Shown here: positions 8,475-16,490 of the stretch, one piece after another | How positions within the stretch are numbered: the stretch's first letter is position 1 | Layout of the letters: each line of letters opens with the position of its first letter | From: Shewanella morhuae | GTDB lineage: Bacteria; Pseudomonadota; Gammaproteobacteria; Enterobacterales; Shewanellaceae | Direction of reading: 5' to 3' | Assembly (NCBI RefSeq): GCF_900156405.1 | Contig: NZ_FTNN01000006.1 | Location: forward strand, 62,001-126,000 | DNA length: 64,000 nt | The notes under the pieces: generated by a model | What the model saw: only the letters and a program-made list of their open reading frames with translations | Database searches by the model: none | What the model was told of the DNA's origin: nothing | Position numbers and translations under genes: made by a program

Positions 8475-9953
8475 TCATGGGTTTACTGTGCGTGCGGTGG
8501 TATTAGATGTTATCGAAGGGACTGAGTTGAGCTTTTCGATAAAAGGCATAAGCTGGCCGCTTTCGCCCATCCAAGTTAACCAACTTTGATAGATAGCCGT
8601 TTCTAGGTTTAAGCCCACCAAATAACTGGCGGCTAACTGACGACGGCTCTGTAAGTACTCGCTAGTACTCACATCCCCCGCCTGCCATTGTTGGCTTAAG
8701 GATTTAGCGGCTTTAGCACCTGACACTTGCACTAACTCACGCCAGTCTTGGTAACGTTCAAGTAAACGCGGTAACGCATAGAGGAATTGTTTCTGCTTAG
8801 CGGTAAGCACTCGCTCACGGGCAAGATAGCCTTGCTCCGCGATAGCGATGCCCTTATCGGCCACTGCCTGTAACTCACTGTAGTTATTGCGAACTTGTAG
8901 AGGAATCGACACGCCGACACCGAGCTTATTGTCCGTGCCTTCCTTTTCAGCGCCTAGGCTAATAGTCGGGTCAGCCGAAGCTTCCGCTTTGACTTGCATG
9001 ACATTAACTCTGGCGAGCAGCACTTGCTGATAAGCACTCGCCAGTGCTGGCAAGGCTGATGTAGAGGTGCCCAACTCGGCCGCTGGCGCTTGCTTAGCCT
9101 GAGTCACAAAGAAATGGATCTCTTTGATAAACTCACTAAAAGCGAAATTATTATCCCCAAGTAATTCAATTACTTTGCCATCGGCCACTAAGGCCACCTG
9201 CTCGGCTAAGGCGTAGTCGGCAGTATTAGAGGCGACTTCGAGTTGTATCAATTGCAGCTCGACGTTAGACAAATCCCCCGCCGCCAATCGCTGCTCAGCA
9301 ATATTGAGCTGCGCCTTGGTAAACCTTAATTGCTGCTCGGCAAAGGTCAGCGCCTTACGGCTTTGCGCCTGTTCTGCCAAGGCCAGTAAGCGTTCGGCCA
9401 ACATTTGGCTACGCTCTAACCCTATGTCTGCTAAAAGGATTTGCGCTTCAAGCTCGGCACGCTGTGTCGCCACGCCGCGCTTGTCACCCCAATCGAGGGT
9501 TTGACTCAGCCCTAAGCTATAAGCATCTGTATCAGCATTTTGATAATTAAGCCCAAGTTCTGGGTTATACACAGCGCGATCTGCCGCCTGAATGGCCAGT
9601 TTGGCTTGTTGCTGCCTTACTAGTTGCACCTGAACTTCAGGTAACTGATTGAACTGTGTAAGTAACTCAGGCAACCATTGGCCAAAGTTGACATGTGCCG
9701 TGTCGGTTTCTTTGGCGGGTAAACCCAGTGATTGCGCCTTAAATGCCTCAACTTCAGAGGCATTGATTTCAGGGGCATTAGCCTCAGAGGCTTTGGTTTC
9801 AAGGACCTTGACTTCAAGGACGTTGACTTCAAGAGAATCATTTTCTGCCGCGAGGGCAAAGGCTACCAATCCGGCGGCCAATACTAATCCGCAGCTAAAC
9901 AAGCCCGATCTAAACAGACAAACTAAAGTACGGGCGAGAATCGTTTTTTTCAT
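8475..9953 (-). CDS. Outer-membrane efflux channel of the TolC/CzcC family
   Basis: Outer-membrane factor of the metal efflux system, 492 residues from the ATG chosen here. That ATG (MKKTILARTL) has AGGA six bases upstream and opens a signal peptide ending near ALAAEN; a TTG five codons earlier is less likely. The body has two OEP repeats with long Gln/Ala-rich helices (about 95-280 and 300-480). After the signal peptide sits a low-complexity stretch of six degenerate five-residue units (pattern [LSP]-E-x-[NKE]-[VA]) that is not part of the channel fold. First gene of the channel-adaptor-pump operon. Confidence 0.9.
   Translation of the reverse strand: MKKTILARTLVCLFRSGLFSCGLVLAAGLVAFALAAENDSLEVNVLEVKVLETKASEANAPEINASEVEAFKAQSLGLPAKETDTAHVNFGQWLPELLTQFNQLPEVQVQLVRQQQAKLAIQAADRAVYNPELGLNYQNADTDAYSLGLSQTLDWGDKRGVATQRAELEAQILLADIGLERSQMLAERLLALAEQAQSRKALTFAEQQLRFTKAQLNIAEQRLAAGDLSNVELQLIQLEVASNTADYALAEQVALVADGKVIELLGDNNFAFSEFIKEIHFFVTQAKQAPAAELGTSTSALPALASAYQQVLLARVNVMQVKAEASADPTISLGAEKEGTDNKLGVGVSIPLQVRNNYSELQAVADKGIAIAEQGYLARERVLTAKQKQFLYALPRLLERYQDWRELVQVSGAKAAKSLSQQWQAGDVSTSEYLQSRRQLAASYLVGLNLETAIYQSWLTWMGESGQLMPFIEKLNSVPSITSNTTARTVNP
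9744..9833 (-). repeat. Six degenerate 15-bp tandem repeats inside the channel gene
   Basis: Six consecutive in-frame 15-base units encode LEVNV, LEVKV, LETKA, SEANA, PEINA and SEVEA. Because the unit is a multiple of three, copy-number change would lengthen or shorten the linker without frameshift. The position is directly after the signal peptide. Confidence 0.75.
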
Positions 9954-10038
9954 CGCAAATCCTAACAATATCGAATGTGGATCGGCTGACTTTTGCGCCC
10001 AAAGCGAAACGGCTAGATGTGAGCTTCATTTACATAGC

Positions 10039-10161
10039 TCAATGCAAAGCAATCATATCGTTCTGGGCATGGCAAATAAGCGCCGATCGAATCATCCCGC
10101 CAAGCAATACAGTAACGGCTAAAAAGCCAATGACGGCTCCAACAGTTAACGCTGCGAGCAT
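10039..10161 (-). CDS. Possible 40-residue single-pass membrane peptide
   Basis: A short reading frame in the 328-bp gap between the Cys/His-rich gene and the channel gene, same strand as both. It reads MLAALTVGAVIGFLAVTVLL followed by GGMIRSALI and a short polar tail: one clear membrane helix with a positive residue behind it. No convincing Shine-Dalgarno is seen, and the frame stays open 13 codons upstream of the ATG without another start. It could be a real small protein of the metal operon, the remnant of a longer gene, or chance. The rest of the gap holds nothing I can name beyond the expected operon promoter. Confidence 0.25.
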   Translation of the reverse strand: MLAALTVGAVIGFLAVTVLLGGMIRSALICHAQNDMIALH

Positions 10162-10281
10162 CAGTTCAAGCGTATCTTTTGGGGGATGAACATAACGGAC
10201 TTATCACGCGGCAAAATAGAATGAGATCCAATCAGATGAATCAATCGTCCTAGGCCGAGAAATAAGCCGAATATTGGAGAA

Positions 10282-10758
10282 TTAAGCGATAGGAGGGCGG
10301 TATTTAGGTAAATTTTCAGGCGGGAAATAGGATACATCGGTAGGCAGATAGACGCTTTCTAACGCCTGTACAGGCTGACTCACTGCCTGAGATAACAACG
10401 CCACATGACCGCCATGGCATTGGCAGTCGAGGCATAGGTCAAAATCTTGTATTTCAGTGGTTTTCACTAAGTGGGAATGCAATCCGCTGCTTTGGTTTTC
10501 ACCCGCGTGATGACTGGTGACACCCGTGGAGTCCGCAAAGCCTAAGGCTTGCTCGCTTGGACAAACGCAATCGACACATTGGGCCAAAGTGGTCACTTGA
10601 GCGCTAAATTGCAGATGGGGATGATTCTCAGCTTCTTCCGCACCATTGCCCGCATGTAACTGATGCGCACCCATATTCGCGCCAGCAAATTGCAGCACGA
10701 TAATGGCTATCAGTAGGGTCACCATTCGAGTAAAAAATGGCTTAGCGGTAGAATTCAA
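10282..10758 (-). CDS. Exported Cys/His-rich protein linked to metal efflux
   Basis: A 158-residue protein with an N-terminal hydrophobic signal (about residues 12-28) and a small periplasmic domain containing two clusters, CVDCVC and CLDCQC, the second followed by HGGH, plus many other His residues (HHAGE, HSHL). This composition suggests metal binding in the periplasm. It precedes the czcCBA-type operon on the same strand, as CzcI-like or DUF2946-like proteins often do; membership of either family is a guess. The start is TTG with AGGTG four bases upstream; an ATG at residue 12 is the alternative. Eight 7-bp repeats lie just upstream. Confidence 0.7.
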   Translation of the reverse strand: MNSTAKPFFTRMVTLLIAIIVLQFAGANMGAHQLHAGNGAEEAENHPHLQFSAQVTTLAQCVDCVCPSEQALGFADSTGVTSHHAGENQSSGLHSHLVKTTEIQDFDLCLDCQCHGGHVALLSQAVSQPVQALESVYLPTDVSYFPPENLPKYRPPIA

Positions 10759-10774
10759 ATATCACCTATAGCAA

Positions 10775-10830
10775 ATAACGGATAACGGATAACGGATAAC
10801 GGATAACGGATAACGGATAACGGATAACGG
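10775..10830. repeat. Eight perfect tandem copies of ATAACGG
   Basis: Exactly 56 bases made of eight identical 7-bp units, ending 16 bp upstream of the start codon of the Cys/His-rich gene (read on the minus strand as CCGTTAT units). Such perfect arrays change length by replication slippage. Here they would change the spacing between promoter and ribosome site rather than the reading frame. Confidence 0.95.
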
Positions 10831-10948
10831 AACATCTGACCCGTATGATAAACATAAGTTCACAGCTCGCAAGCAAAGTCTTTCAAGCTGTGATCTCTAA
10901 AGGCTAACGCTGACTTAAACACTCAGTGCTTATTTAAATGCACAGCAC

Positions 10949-11158
10949 TTATTTAAATACACAGTGCTTAGCATAATCAGCGGCTTCGTTAGCAGTCCAA
11001 TCGCCAGACGGCTTATTTTTCATCTGTTTACACCAAGCATCACTGCCCACTTCTGGCGCGCAGGCACTCAGTCCAGCGGTAAATGCCAACACTAACGCAA
11101 TCGCACTGACCTTAGAAACTGTCAGCGAAGAAACAGAGCCCGATTTCAATAATGACAT
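10949..11158 (-). CDS. Small DUF3012-type lipoprotein
   Basis: A 69-residue predicted lipoprotein. The signal segment (about residues 15-32) ends in the lipobox LSAC, so the mature chain starts at Cys33. The mature part, about 37 residues with WCKQM, DWTANEAADYAKHC and a second Cys, matches the short DUF3012 pattern as I recall it. The two remaining Cys could form a disulphide. Function unknown. A single gene on the minus strand. Confidence 0.8.
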   Translation of the reverse strand: MSLLKSGSVSSLTVSKVSAIALVLAFTAGLSACAPEVGSDAWCKQMKNKPSGDWTANEAADYAKHCVFK

Positions 11159-11194
11159 ACTTAATTCCTTGTAAATATGGCCTAAATTAGACCA

Positions 11195-11560
11195 TTAAAT
11201 ATTCGAACGCTTAGTGATCCAAGCAATCGCTTTGGCTTTCTGTTCGAGTGGAAACCAAGCCACTTCGCCCTGCATAAAAGGCCCGAGTAAGCGCACCGCA
11301 TTTCCTACCCAATCAGGGCCGCCCACAAACACTAAGGCTTCAAAATTCGGTAACTGGACTTCACCACTACCTGTCAGTGACTCAAATTCCCAGCCTTCGA
11401 GCAGTACATCGGCCTCAATATACAGACAGACCTGCCCCCAATCTTCACGATAACTTTTAATCACCGGCTGTAAACGAGTACGATAATCGGAGGAAGACAA
11501 TCGACCACTGGCAAAAAGACTGATAACACCCTTAGCAATATCGGGGATTTGGCATAACAT
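11195..11560 (-). CDS. SpoIIAA-like (STAS-related) protein
   Basis: A cytosolic protein of 121 residues from the ATG at 11560, which has GGAG seven bases upstream; the longer frame starting at 11611 adds 17 residues that do not fit the family. The fold signature is that of SpoIIAA-like proteins: an opening MLCQIPDIAKGVISLFASG, a central YREDWGQVCLYIEADV, then ALVFVGGPDWVG and the characteristic ending WFPLEQKAKAIAWI. The family may bind small hydrophobic ligands, but no role is established. It is divergent from arfB. Confidence 0.8.
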   Translation of the reverse strand: MLCQIPDIAKGVISLFASGRLSSSDYRTRLQPVIKSYREDWGQVCLYIEADVLLEGWEFESLTGSGEVQLPNFEALVFVGGPDWVGNAVRLLGPFMQGEVAWFPLEQKAKAIAWITKRSNI

Positions 11561-11711
11561 AGAGGCACTCCGAATCGAGAACACTTTTCGCAAGCACAGA
11601 TCTTGGTCCATGCCTTGAAAAATAATGCGCCGATGATAACAAATCTATTGGAAAGCGATAAGCAGTTATTGATGACTTCTCAATCTACGCTGAAAGAAGC
11701 CTAAGTTTGCC

Positions 11712-12128
11712 ATGATAACAATCTCAAACCGTGTGGAACTTCAGGAAAATGAAATCGAGTGGCAATTTATCCGCTCAAGTGGCGCGGGTGGCCAGCACTT
11801 AAATAAAGTCTCCACCGCCGCACAGCTGATTTTCGATATTAAAAACTCATCATTACCTGAATTCTATCAAGAACGCTTGCTCAATAAGGCGGATCACCGC
11901 ATCACTAAAAGCGGCAAAATTATTATAAAATGCCAAGCCAGTCGTAGCCAAGACTCCAACCGCCAGACAGCTTTAGAACAATTTATTGCCTTAGTGGCGA
12001 GTGTCGGTGAAGTACAAAAAAAGCGTATCCCGACCCGCGCCACTAAGGGCAGCCAAACTCGGCGCTTAGACACAAAAAAACAAAAAGGCGCGACTAAAGC
12101 CATGCGTCAGCAAAAGACTGATTATTAG
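11712..12128 (+). CDS. arfB: Alternative ribosome-rescue factor ArfB (peptidyl-tRNA hydrolase)
   Basis: Releases the nascent peptide from ribosomes stalled on non-stop mRNA by hydrolysing peptidyl-tRNA. The 138-residue protein has the catalytic GGQ within RSSGAGGQHLNKVSTAA (about residues 22-38) and the basic C-terminal tail (KKRIPTRATKGS through KKQKGATKAMRQQK) that enters the empty mRNA channel. Length and tail are typical of YaeJ/ArfB rather than of RF1/RF2, which are much longer. Start ATG at 11712 matches the family's N-terminus. Confidence 0.95.
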   Translation: MITISNRVELQENEIEWQFIRSSGAGGQHLNKVSTAAQLIFDIKNSSLPEFYQERLLNKADHRITKSGKIIIKCQASRSQDSNRQTALEQFIALVASVGEVQKKRIPTRATKGSQTRRLDTKKQKGATKAMRQQKTDY

Positions 12129-12348
12129 CTTTAATCAGAATGAGTAGCGCGACTACTTTAGCTAAGCATGAGGCCGCAGTTAAAATCGGCCAATAATGGC
12201 GCAAAATTTTAATGGCATAATCGGCTCACACATAATCGATTAACAGATAATGCAAAATAGATTTGAACAGGTTAAGTTAGTGACCTATCTACAAAACTAA
12301 AAAATGCCTCCCAGCTTTAATCCAAGGCACTAGGTAAAGGAAAGCGCA

Positions 12349-12789
12349 ATGAGTCACAAAATTTTACTCGTCAATGGCCCTAATCTGAACCTTCTAGGCC
12401 GCCGTGAGCCCAGCGTTTACGGTCATCAAACCTTAGCTAGCATAGTGACAGAGCTACACCAGCATGCAAAACAAGCTGGAGTCGAGCTGGAACATATTCA
12501 GTCCAATGCCGAGTTTGAGCTTATCAATGCGATTCATGCGACTGATGCACAACTGATTATTATCAACCCCGCCGCTTTTACTCATGCCAGCGTTGCGCTG
12601 CGTGATGCCTTACTTGGGGTCGATATTCCTTTTTATGAAGTGCATTTATCTAATGTGCATGCCCGTGAGGCCTTTCGCCAGCATTCTTATTTTTCCGATA
12701 AGGCAATAGGCGTGATCTGCGGCTTTGGCGCACAGGGTTATGAGTTTGCACTCGCAGCCGCCGTTAAGCGATTAAATCAACCACAATAA
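12349..12789 (+). CDS. aroQ: Type II 3-dehydroquinate dehydratase
   Basis: Third step of the shikimate pathway: dehydration of 3-dehydroquinate to 3-dehydroshikimate. The 146-residue length is standard. Motifs visible are [20 protein letters not shown] (with the catalytic Tyr), the [10 protein letters not shown] loop and [14 protein letters not shown] with the catalytic His; SVYG and AFTH stand where TYG and AYTH are more usual. A GGA Shine-Dalgarno precedes the ATG. The next gene is a biotin carboxyl carrier protein paralogue 36 bp downstream, mirroring the common aroQ-accB-accC order, but accC is missing. Confidence 0.95.
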   Translation: MSHKILLVNGPNLNLLGRREPSVYGHQTLASIVTELHQHAKQAGVELEHIQSNAEFELINAIHATDAQLIIINPAAFTHASVALRDALLGVDIPFYEVHLSNVHAREAFRQHSYFSDKAIGVICGFGAQGYEFALAAAVKRLNQPQ

Positions 12790-12825
12790 ATCCTATTCAA
12801 TAGCGTACTTTGCAAGGGCAAAACA

Positions 12826-13305
12826 ATGGCAATGGATCTTCGTAAAATTAAAAAGCTCATTGAATTAGTCCAAGAATCGGATATCGCAGAGCTGGCGATA
12901 ACCGAAGGCGAAGAGTCGATTCGTATCACCCGCTATAGCCCTATGCCAGCGACTATTTCCACGCAGCCATCGATATCCGCAGCGCCGATAAGCCCACAGG
13001 CAAAGATGACTAACCAGTATAATGTTTCATCAAGTGTGGTTTCACAGGTATCAAGCCCGCCAAATACCGAAGGTTTTGTGCAAGTATCGCCCATGGTCGG
13101 TACTTTTTATGCGGCGGCAGAACTCGATGATGTGCCGCTGGTAAAAGTGGGCCAAAGGGTTAGCCAAGGTGAGGTGATTTGCATTATCGAAGCGATGCGA
13201 ATGATGAATCCGATTCAGGCTGAACGCGATGGCGTAATCCGCGCTATTTGGGCAAAAGACGGTGATGAAATCGTATTTGATCAACCGCTATTTAGCTTAA
13301 TCTAA
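12826..13305 (+). CDS. BCCP (AccB)-like protein lacking the biotinylated lysine
   Basis: A 159-residue homologue of the biotin carboxyl carrier protein of acetyl-CoA carboxylase: N-terminal helical part (MDLRKIKKLIELVQESDI, as in AccB), a Ser/Pro/Gln-rich linker (about 38-80) and the C-terminal biotinyl domain (about 83-159) with SPMVGTFY. At the biotin site, canonical EAMKMMN is read here as EAMRMMN: residue 125 is Arg (codon CGA, 13198-13200). An Arg cannot receive biotin from BirA, so the protein cannot serve as the usual carrier. accC does not follow; a short-chain dehydrogenase does. It may be a decaying paralogue or a regulatory BCCP-like protein comparable to plant BADC proteins. I withhold the accB symbol for this reason. 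Confidence 0.85.
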   Translation: MAMDLRKIKKLIELVQESDIAELAITEGEESIRITRYSPMPATISTQPSISAAPISPQAKMTNQYNVSSSVVSQVSSPPNTEGFVQVSPMVGTFYAAAELDDVPLVKVGQRVSQGEVICIIEAMRMMNPIQAERDGVIRAIWAKDGDEIVFDQPLFSLI

Positions 13306-13393
13306 CCGCTCGTCTTAGCATGAATTGAAGCGCACCGCTGAGCTGAGTTTAAGCTGCAATTTTCAAGCAAAGGCAGTATTAACCGAGGTCACT

Positions 13394-14071
13394 ATGATAT
13401 TAATTACCGGCGCCAGCAGTGGTTTAGGCGCGGCGCTAGCATCACTCTACGCCAAAGAGAATGAACCACTTACACTCACAGGCCGCAATACCGAGCGTTT
13501 GTATACTGTTGCTAATACATTAACGCCATTTTCCACACACTCTATTACTGCGATCGCTGCCGATCTCACCAGTGAAACAAGCCTCGAAGCGCTATTTGAT
13601 GGTCTTACTGCGACACCAAAAACCGTTATCCATTGTGCGGGCAGCGGCTATTTTGGCGCGATTGAAACCCAAGGCGTACGCGATATTCAAAGCCTACTCA
13701 ATAACAATGTTACCTCAACCATTTTGTTAGTGCGCGAGTTAGTTAAACGCTATAAAGATCAAGCGGTCACTGTAGTCATCGTCATGTCCACCGCTGCGCT
13801 CGCAGCCAAGGCGGGTGAGTCAACTTACTGCGCGGCAAAATGGGCGGTGCGAGGATTTGTTGAGTCGGTACGATTAGAGCTTAAACAAAGCCCAATGAAG
13901 TTGATTGCCGTGTATCCCGGCGGTATGGACACCGGCTTTTGGCCAAGTAGCGGTAAAACATTAGATACCACAAATTTTATGTCGGCCGATGAAGCGGCAG
14001 GCATGCTTAAACAAGCATTAATCGCCACCCAACATGGTTATATCGCCGATATCACCATACAAAGGGGTTAG
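13394..14071 (+). CDS. Short-chain dehydrogenase/reductase
   Basis: A classical SDR oxidoreductase of 225 residues. The ATG chosen has GAGG five bases upstream; a TTG at 13325 would add 23 non-homologous residues. The NAD(P)-binding motif is TGASSGLG (about residues 5-12), and the active site shows the Ser of VIVMSTAAL and the YCAAK triad. No substrate can be named. It sits 88 bp after the accB-like gene, in the place where accC would normally be. Confidence 0.88.
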   Translation: MILITGASSGLGAALASLYAKENEPLTLTGRNTERLYTVANTLTPFSTHSITAIAADLTSETSLEALFDGLTATPKTVIHCAGSGYFGAIETQGVRDIQSLLNNNVTSTILLVRELVKRYKDQAVTVVIVMSTAALAAKAGESTYCAAKWAVRGFVESVRLELKQSPMKLIAVYPGGMDTGFWPSSGKTLDTTNFMSADEAAGMLKQALIATQHGYIADITIQRG

Positions 14072-14157
14072 CGAAAACCAAGAGGATAATGCAATGATAG
14101 ATTCGAGATGCAAGATAACATGCTGCACCTCGAATCTTAGAACTCAGCCCATGCTCC

Positions 14158-15399
14158 CTAGTCACTACACTTCGCAGGGCTTGGGTTCAAATTTACCTTT
14201 AAGCTAACCGCTCGGCGGCTTTCTCTGTGGGTCAACCACCACATCACCAGACCACCTAAAGATAACAATGCCGCAGCATATCCTGTGGCTGCAATACCTT
14301 GTCCCGACAAAATCACTAGACTACCGACCCAAGGGCCAATCGCATTAGCAAGATTAAAGGCGCATTGCACTAAAGCACCTGTCATAGTCTGCCCATCGGG
14401 TGCCACATCCATTAATCTAGCCTGTACTATCGTCGCCAACCCTAAGCCACAACCGATGAAAAATACCACAGGGATTAACGCCCAATAATTGCCCGTGACA
14501 CTCGGATAAATGGCCAATACTACTGTGCTTAATACTAACGACCAAAATGCCGCCGCTAAGGCTGATTTATCCGCAGCCCAACCACAGACTAAAGTGCCGA
14601 GCGTCGCGCCAATACCAAATACCGCCATCATGATAGGTATTTTGAAGGGTTCAACTTGCGTCACTTGGATTAAGGTTTCGGCCAGATAGGTATACACGCA
14701 AAAAATACCGCCAAAGCCAATAGCGGCGATCCCTAGTGTTAACCACACTTCACGATTTTTAAGGGTTTGTAACTCCTTTTTAGGGCTAGCATTATCCGCT
14801 ACTGCTTGATTAGGCGCTAAAAAATACACCATTAGCGCGGTAATCGTCGCGAGTATCGCCACAATCCCAATACCCGAACGCCAACCTACTGTTTGTCCCA
14901 TCCAAGTTGCAAATGGTACACCGATAATCGTTGCCAGCGTCAACCCAATAAATACCCGCGATACCGCCCGCGCCTTCATTTCTGGCGGCACTAAAGAAGC
15001 GGCCAGTAACATAGCAACACCAAAATAAGCACCATGGGGCAAGCCACTCAAAAATCTGAAAAAGATTAACCAATTCAATGAGGGCGCTAACGCACTTAAA
15101 CCATTGGCTAACGCCATTAAAGTCGCTAAAGCAATCAGTAATGTCCGTCGCCTGACTCTCACCGCTAGCACCATAATAATGGGTGAACCGATCACAACTC
15201 CCAGTGCATAGGCGCTAATGGCATAGCTCACTTGAGCAACATCAACCCCTAAATCACTGGCGATGTAAGGCACTAAGGTCATGGAAGCAAACTCTGTGGT
15301 GCCTAAAGCAAATGTCCCGAGCGCTAAGGCAAGTATCACCCAAAATATGCTGGCGCCTTTATGCTGATTTTGAACTACTTGTTTTCGAACAGTACTCAA
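14158..15399 (-). CDS. MFS exporter of the DHA1 (AraJ/arabinose-efflux-like) type
   Basis: A 12-helix major facilitator inner-membrane protein of 413 residues. The first helix carries ALGTFALGTTEFASM, typical of DHA1 transporters such as AraJ, YdhP and SotB; the loop 2-3 region has RVRRRTLLI and helix 5 has IGVPFATWMGQTVGWR. The likely start is TTG with GGAG seven bases upstream. Such proteins export drugs or sugars; the substrate is unknown. A lone gene. Confidence 0.88.
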   Translation of the reverse strand: MSTVRKQVVQNQHKGASIFWVILALALGTFALGTTEFASMTLVPYIASDLGVDVAQVSYAISAYALGVVIGSPIIMVLAVRVRRRTLLIALATLMALANGLSALAPSLNWLIFFRFLSGLPHGAYFGVAMLLAASLVPPEMKARAVSRVFIGLTLATIIGVPFATWMGQTVGWRSGIGIVAILATITALMVYFLAPNQAVADNASPKKELQTLKNREVWLTLGIAAIGFGGIFCVYTYLAETLIQVTQVEPFKIPIMMAVFGIGATLGTLVCGWAADKSALAAAFWSLVLSTVVLAIYPSVTGNYWALIPVVFFIGCGLGLATIVQARLMDVAPDGQTMTGALVQCAFNLANAIGPWVGSLVILSGQGIAATGYAAALLSLGGLVMWWLTHRESRRAVSLKVNLNPSPAKCSD

Positions 15400-15469
15400 A
15401 CGTCTTCTCCGCTATGTTATAAAGTGACAACTAACCTGAACTTGGAATAAATAAAAAATTAAAAGGTTA

Positions 15470-15508
15470 AAAATAAATTGGAGCCCACAATGGGGCTCCA
15501 ATTTTTAA
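15470..15508 (-). terminator. Terminator of the aromatic-rich exported protein gene
   Basis: On the minus strand a GGAGCCC / GGGCTCC stem with a 6-base loop, extended by AATT pairs and followed by TTTATTTTTAA. It lies directly after the stop codon of the 15540-16331 gene. Confidence 0.8.
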
Positions 15509-15539
15509 ATCACTGTTTCAGCCACTCAGTGATGTAAGC

Positions 15540-16331
15540 CTACCTACCTAACTGCTCCTGATAGGTTTGACTATTCCAATCGTAGGCATAAAGTGCGCCT
15601 TGCCACTCGTAAAGTGTTCGGCCATCCTGCTGCACAACTTTGGCATTACTCGGCAAACTCGACACACTGTGCGCCACGCGCTGACGGGGCGTTGCGGCAT
15701 TATTACCTGCTGTAACGCCGTCTGCATTGTCACTATAACTCTGCACCGTTGGTGCCGTCGGGTTTGCAGGCACGCTTGTTGGCATACTCGATACCATGCG
15801 GCCTTCACTTGCGGAATACTGCATGCTGGTAGTAACACGCACTGGTTCAGATATAGCCACAGGTTCGTCGTCGCGCATAGGGATCGATAAGCCTATGCCA
15901 GAATAAGGCGAGTTCCAGTAATTACGTGCATAAGCGCGCGAATTCCAGCCCCAATCATTATTCCAATTTGTGTTCACGCCATAACCGACATTCCAGCCAG
16001 AACCCCAGCCCGTTGCAAATCCTAAACCTAAACCCCATGGGTAATAAGGTCGATAATAGGGACGATAGTAACGCTGATTAACGGCGTGCGCGTAACGATT
16101 GTCATAGCGATTGTTGTAATGACTGGCGCCACGACTATGGCTATCGCGATGACCGCATTGCTCCGAATAGCTTCTATTGGCGGCAACTGCGGCAGTCGAC
16201 ACACCCAGCACGCTCAAGAGCGATATTCCTACAGCCAGCGACATAACCAAGCATGTTAGCGGCCGTTTATACACGCTAGCTGATTGACTTTGAACACACT
16301 TTTCGTGAGAAAAACCTGTAGAAATATTCAT
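15540..16331 (-). CDS. Exported Tyr/Trp/Asn-rich protein (DUF6515-like)
   Basis: A 263-residue secreted or envelope protein. The signal region is hydrophobic around residues 24-50 and ends near AAVAAN. A low-complexity middle (about 55-145) is very rich in Tyr, Arg, Asn, Trp and Gly (YYRPYYRPYYPWG, NWNNDWGWN). The C-terminal portion ends with a short domain containing GRTLYEWQGALYAYDW, which resembles DUF6515-type endings. Function unknown. The composition suggests a surface or cell-wall-associated role, but that is inference. Divergent from ubiD. Confidence 0.65.
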   Translation of the reverse strand: MNISTGFSHEKCVQSQSASVYKRPLTCLVMSLAVGISLLSVLGVSTAAVAANRSYSEQCGHRDSHSRGASHYNNRYDNRYAHAVNQRYYRPYYRPYYPWGLGLGFATGWGSGWNVGYGVNTNWNNDWGWNSRAYARNYWNSPYSGIGLSIPMRDDEPVAISEPVRVTTSMQYSASEGRMVSSMPTSVPANPTAPTVQSYSDNADGVTAGNNAATPRQRVAHSVSSLPSNAKVVQQDGRTLYEWQGALYAYDWNSQTYQEQLGR

Positions 16332-16490
16332 ATAAACCTCGAAATAAAGGGCGTAAGCGAGATAAATCGTGACTTACTGATAATCATTTTACGCTTCCTA
16401 AGTCTGAAGATCACTGAATTGGTTAACCCTAAAACATAAAAATGTTATAGTGCGCGCCACATGGATTTTCACTGCAGAGGCTATTTCCAC

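Noticed and set aside
9977-10189. Plus-strand frame antisense to the metal operon gap
   Set aside because: No Shine-Dalgarno and no recognisable features; the minus-strand short frame is more plausible.
10775-10830. Tandem repeat considered as a CRISPR array
   Set aside because: Units are 7 bp and directly adjacent with no spacers, so it is a simple tandem array.
13306-14158. Search for accC after the accB-like gene
   Set aside because: No biotin carboxylase sequence was found; the following frame is an SDR with a clear YCAAK motif.
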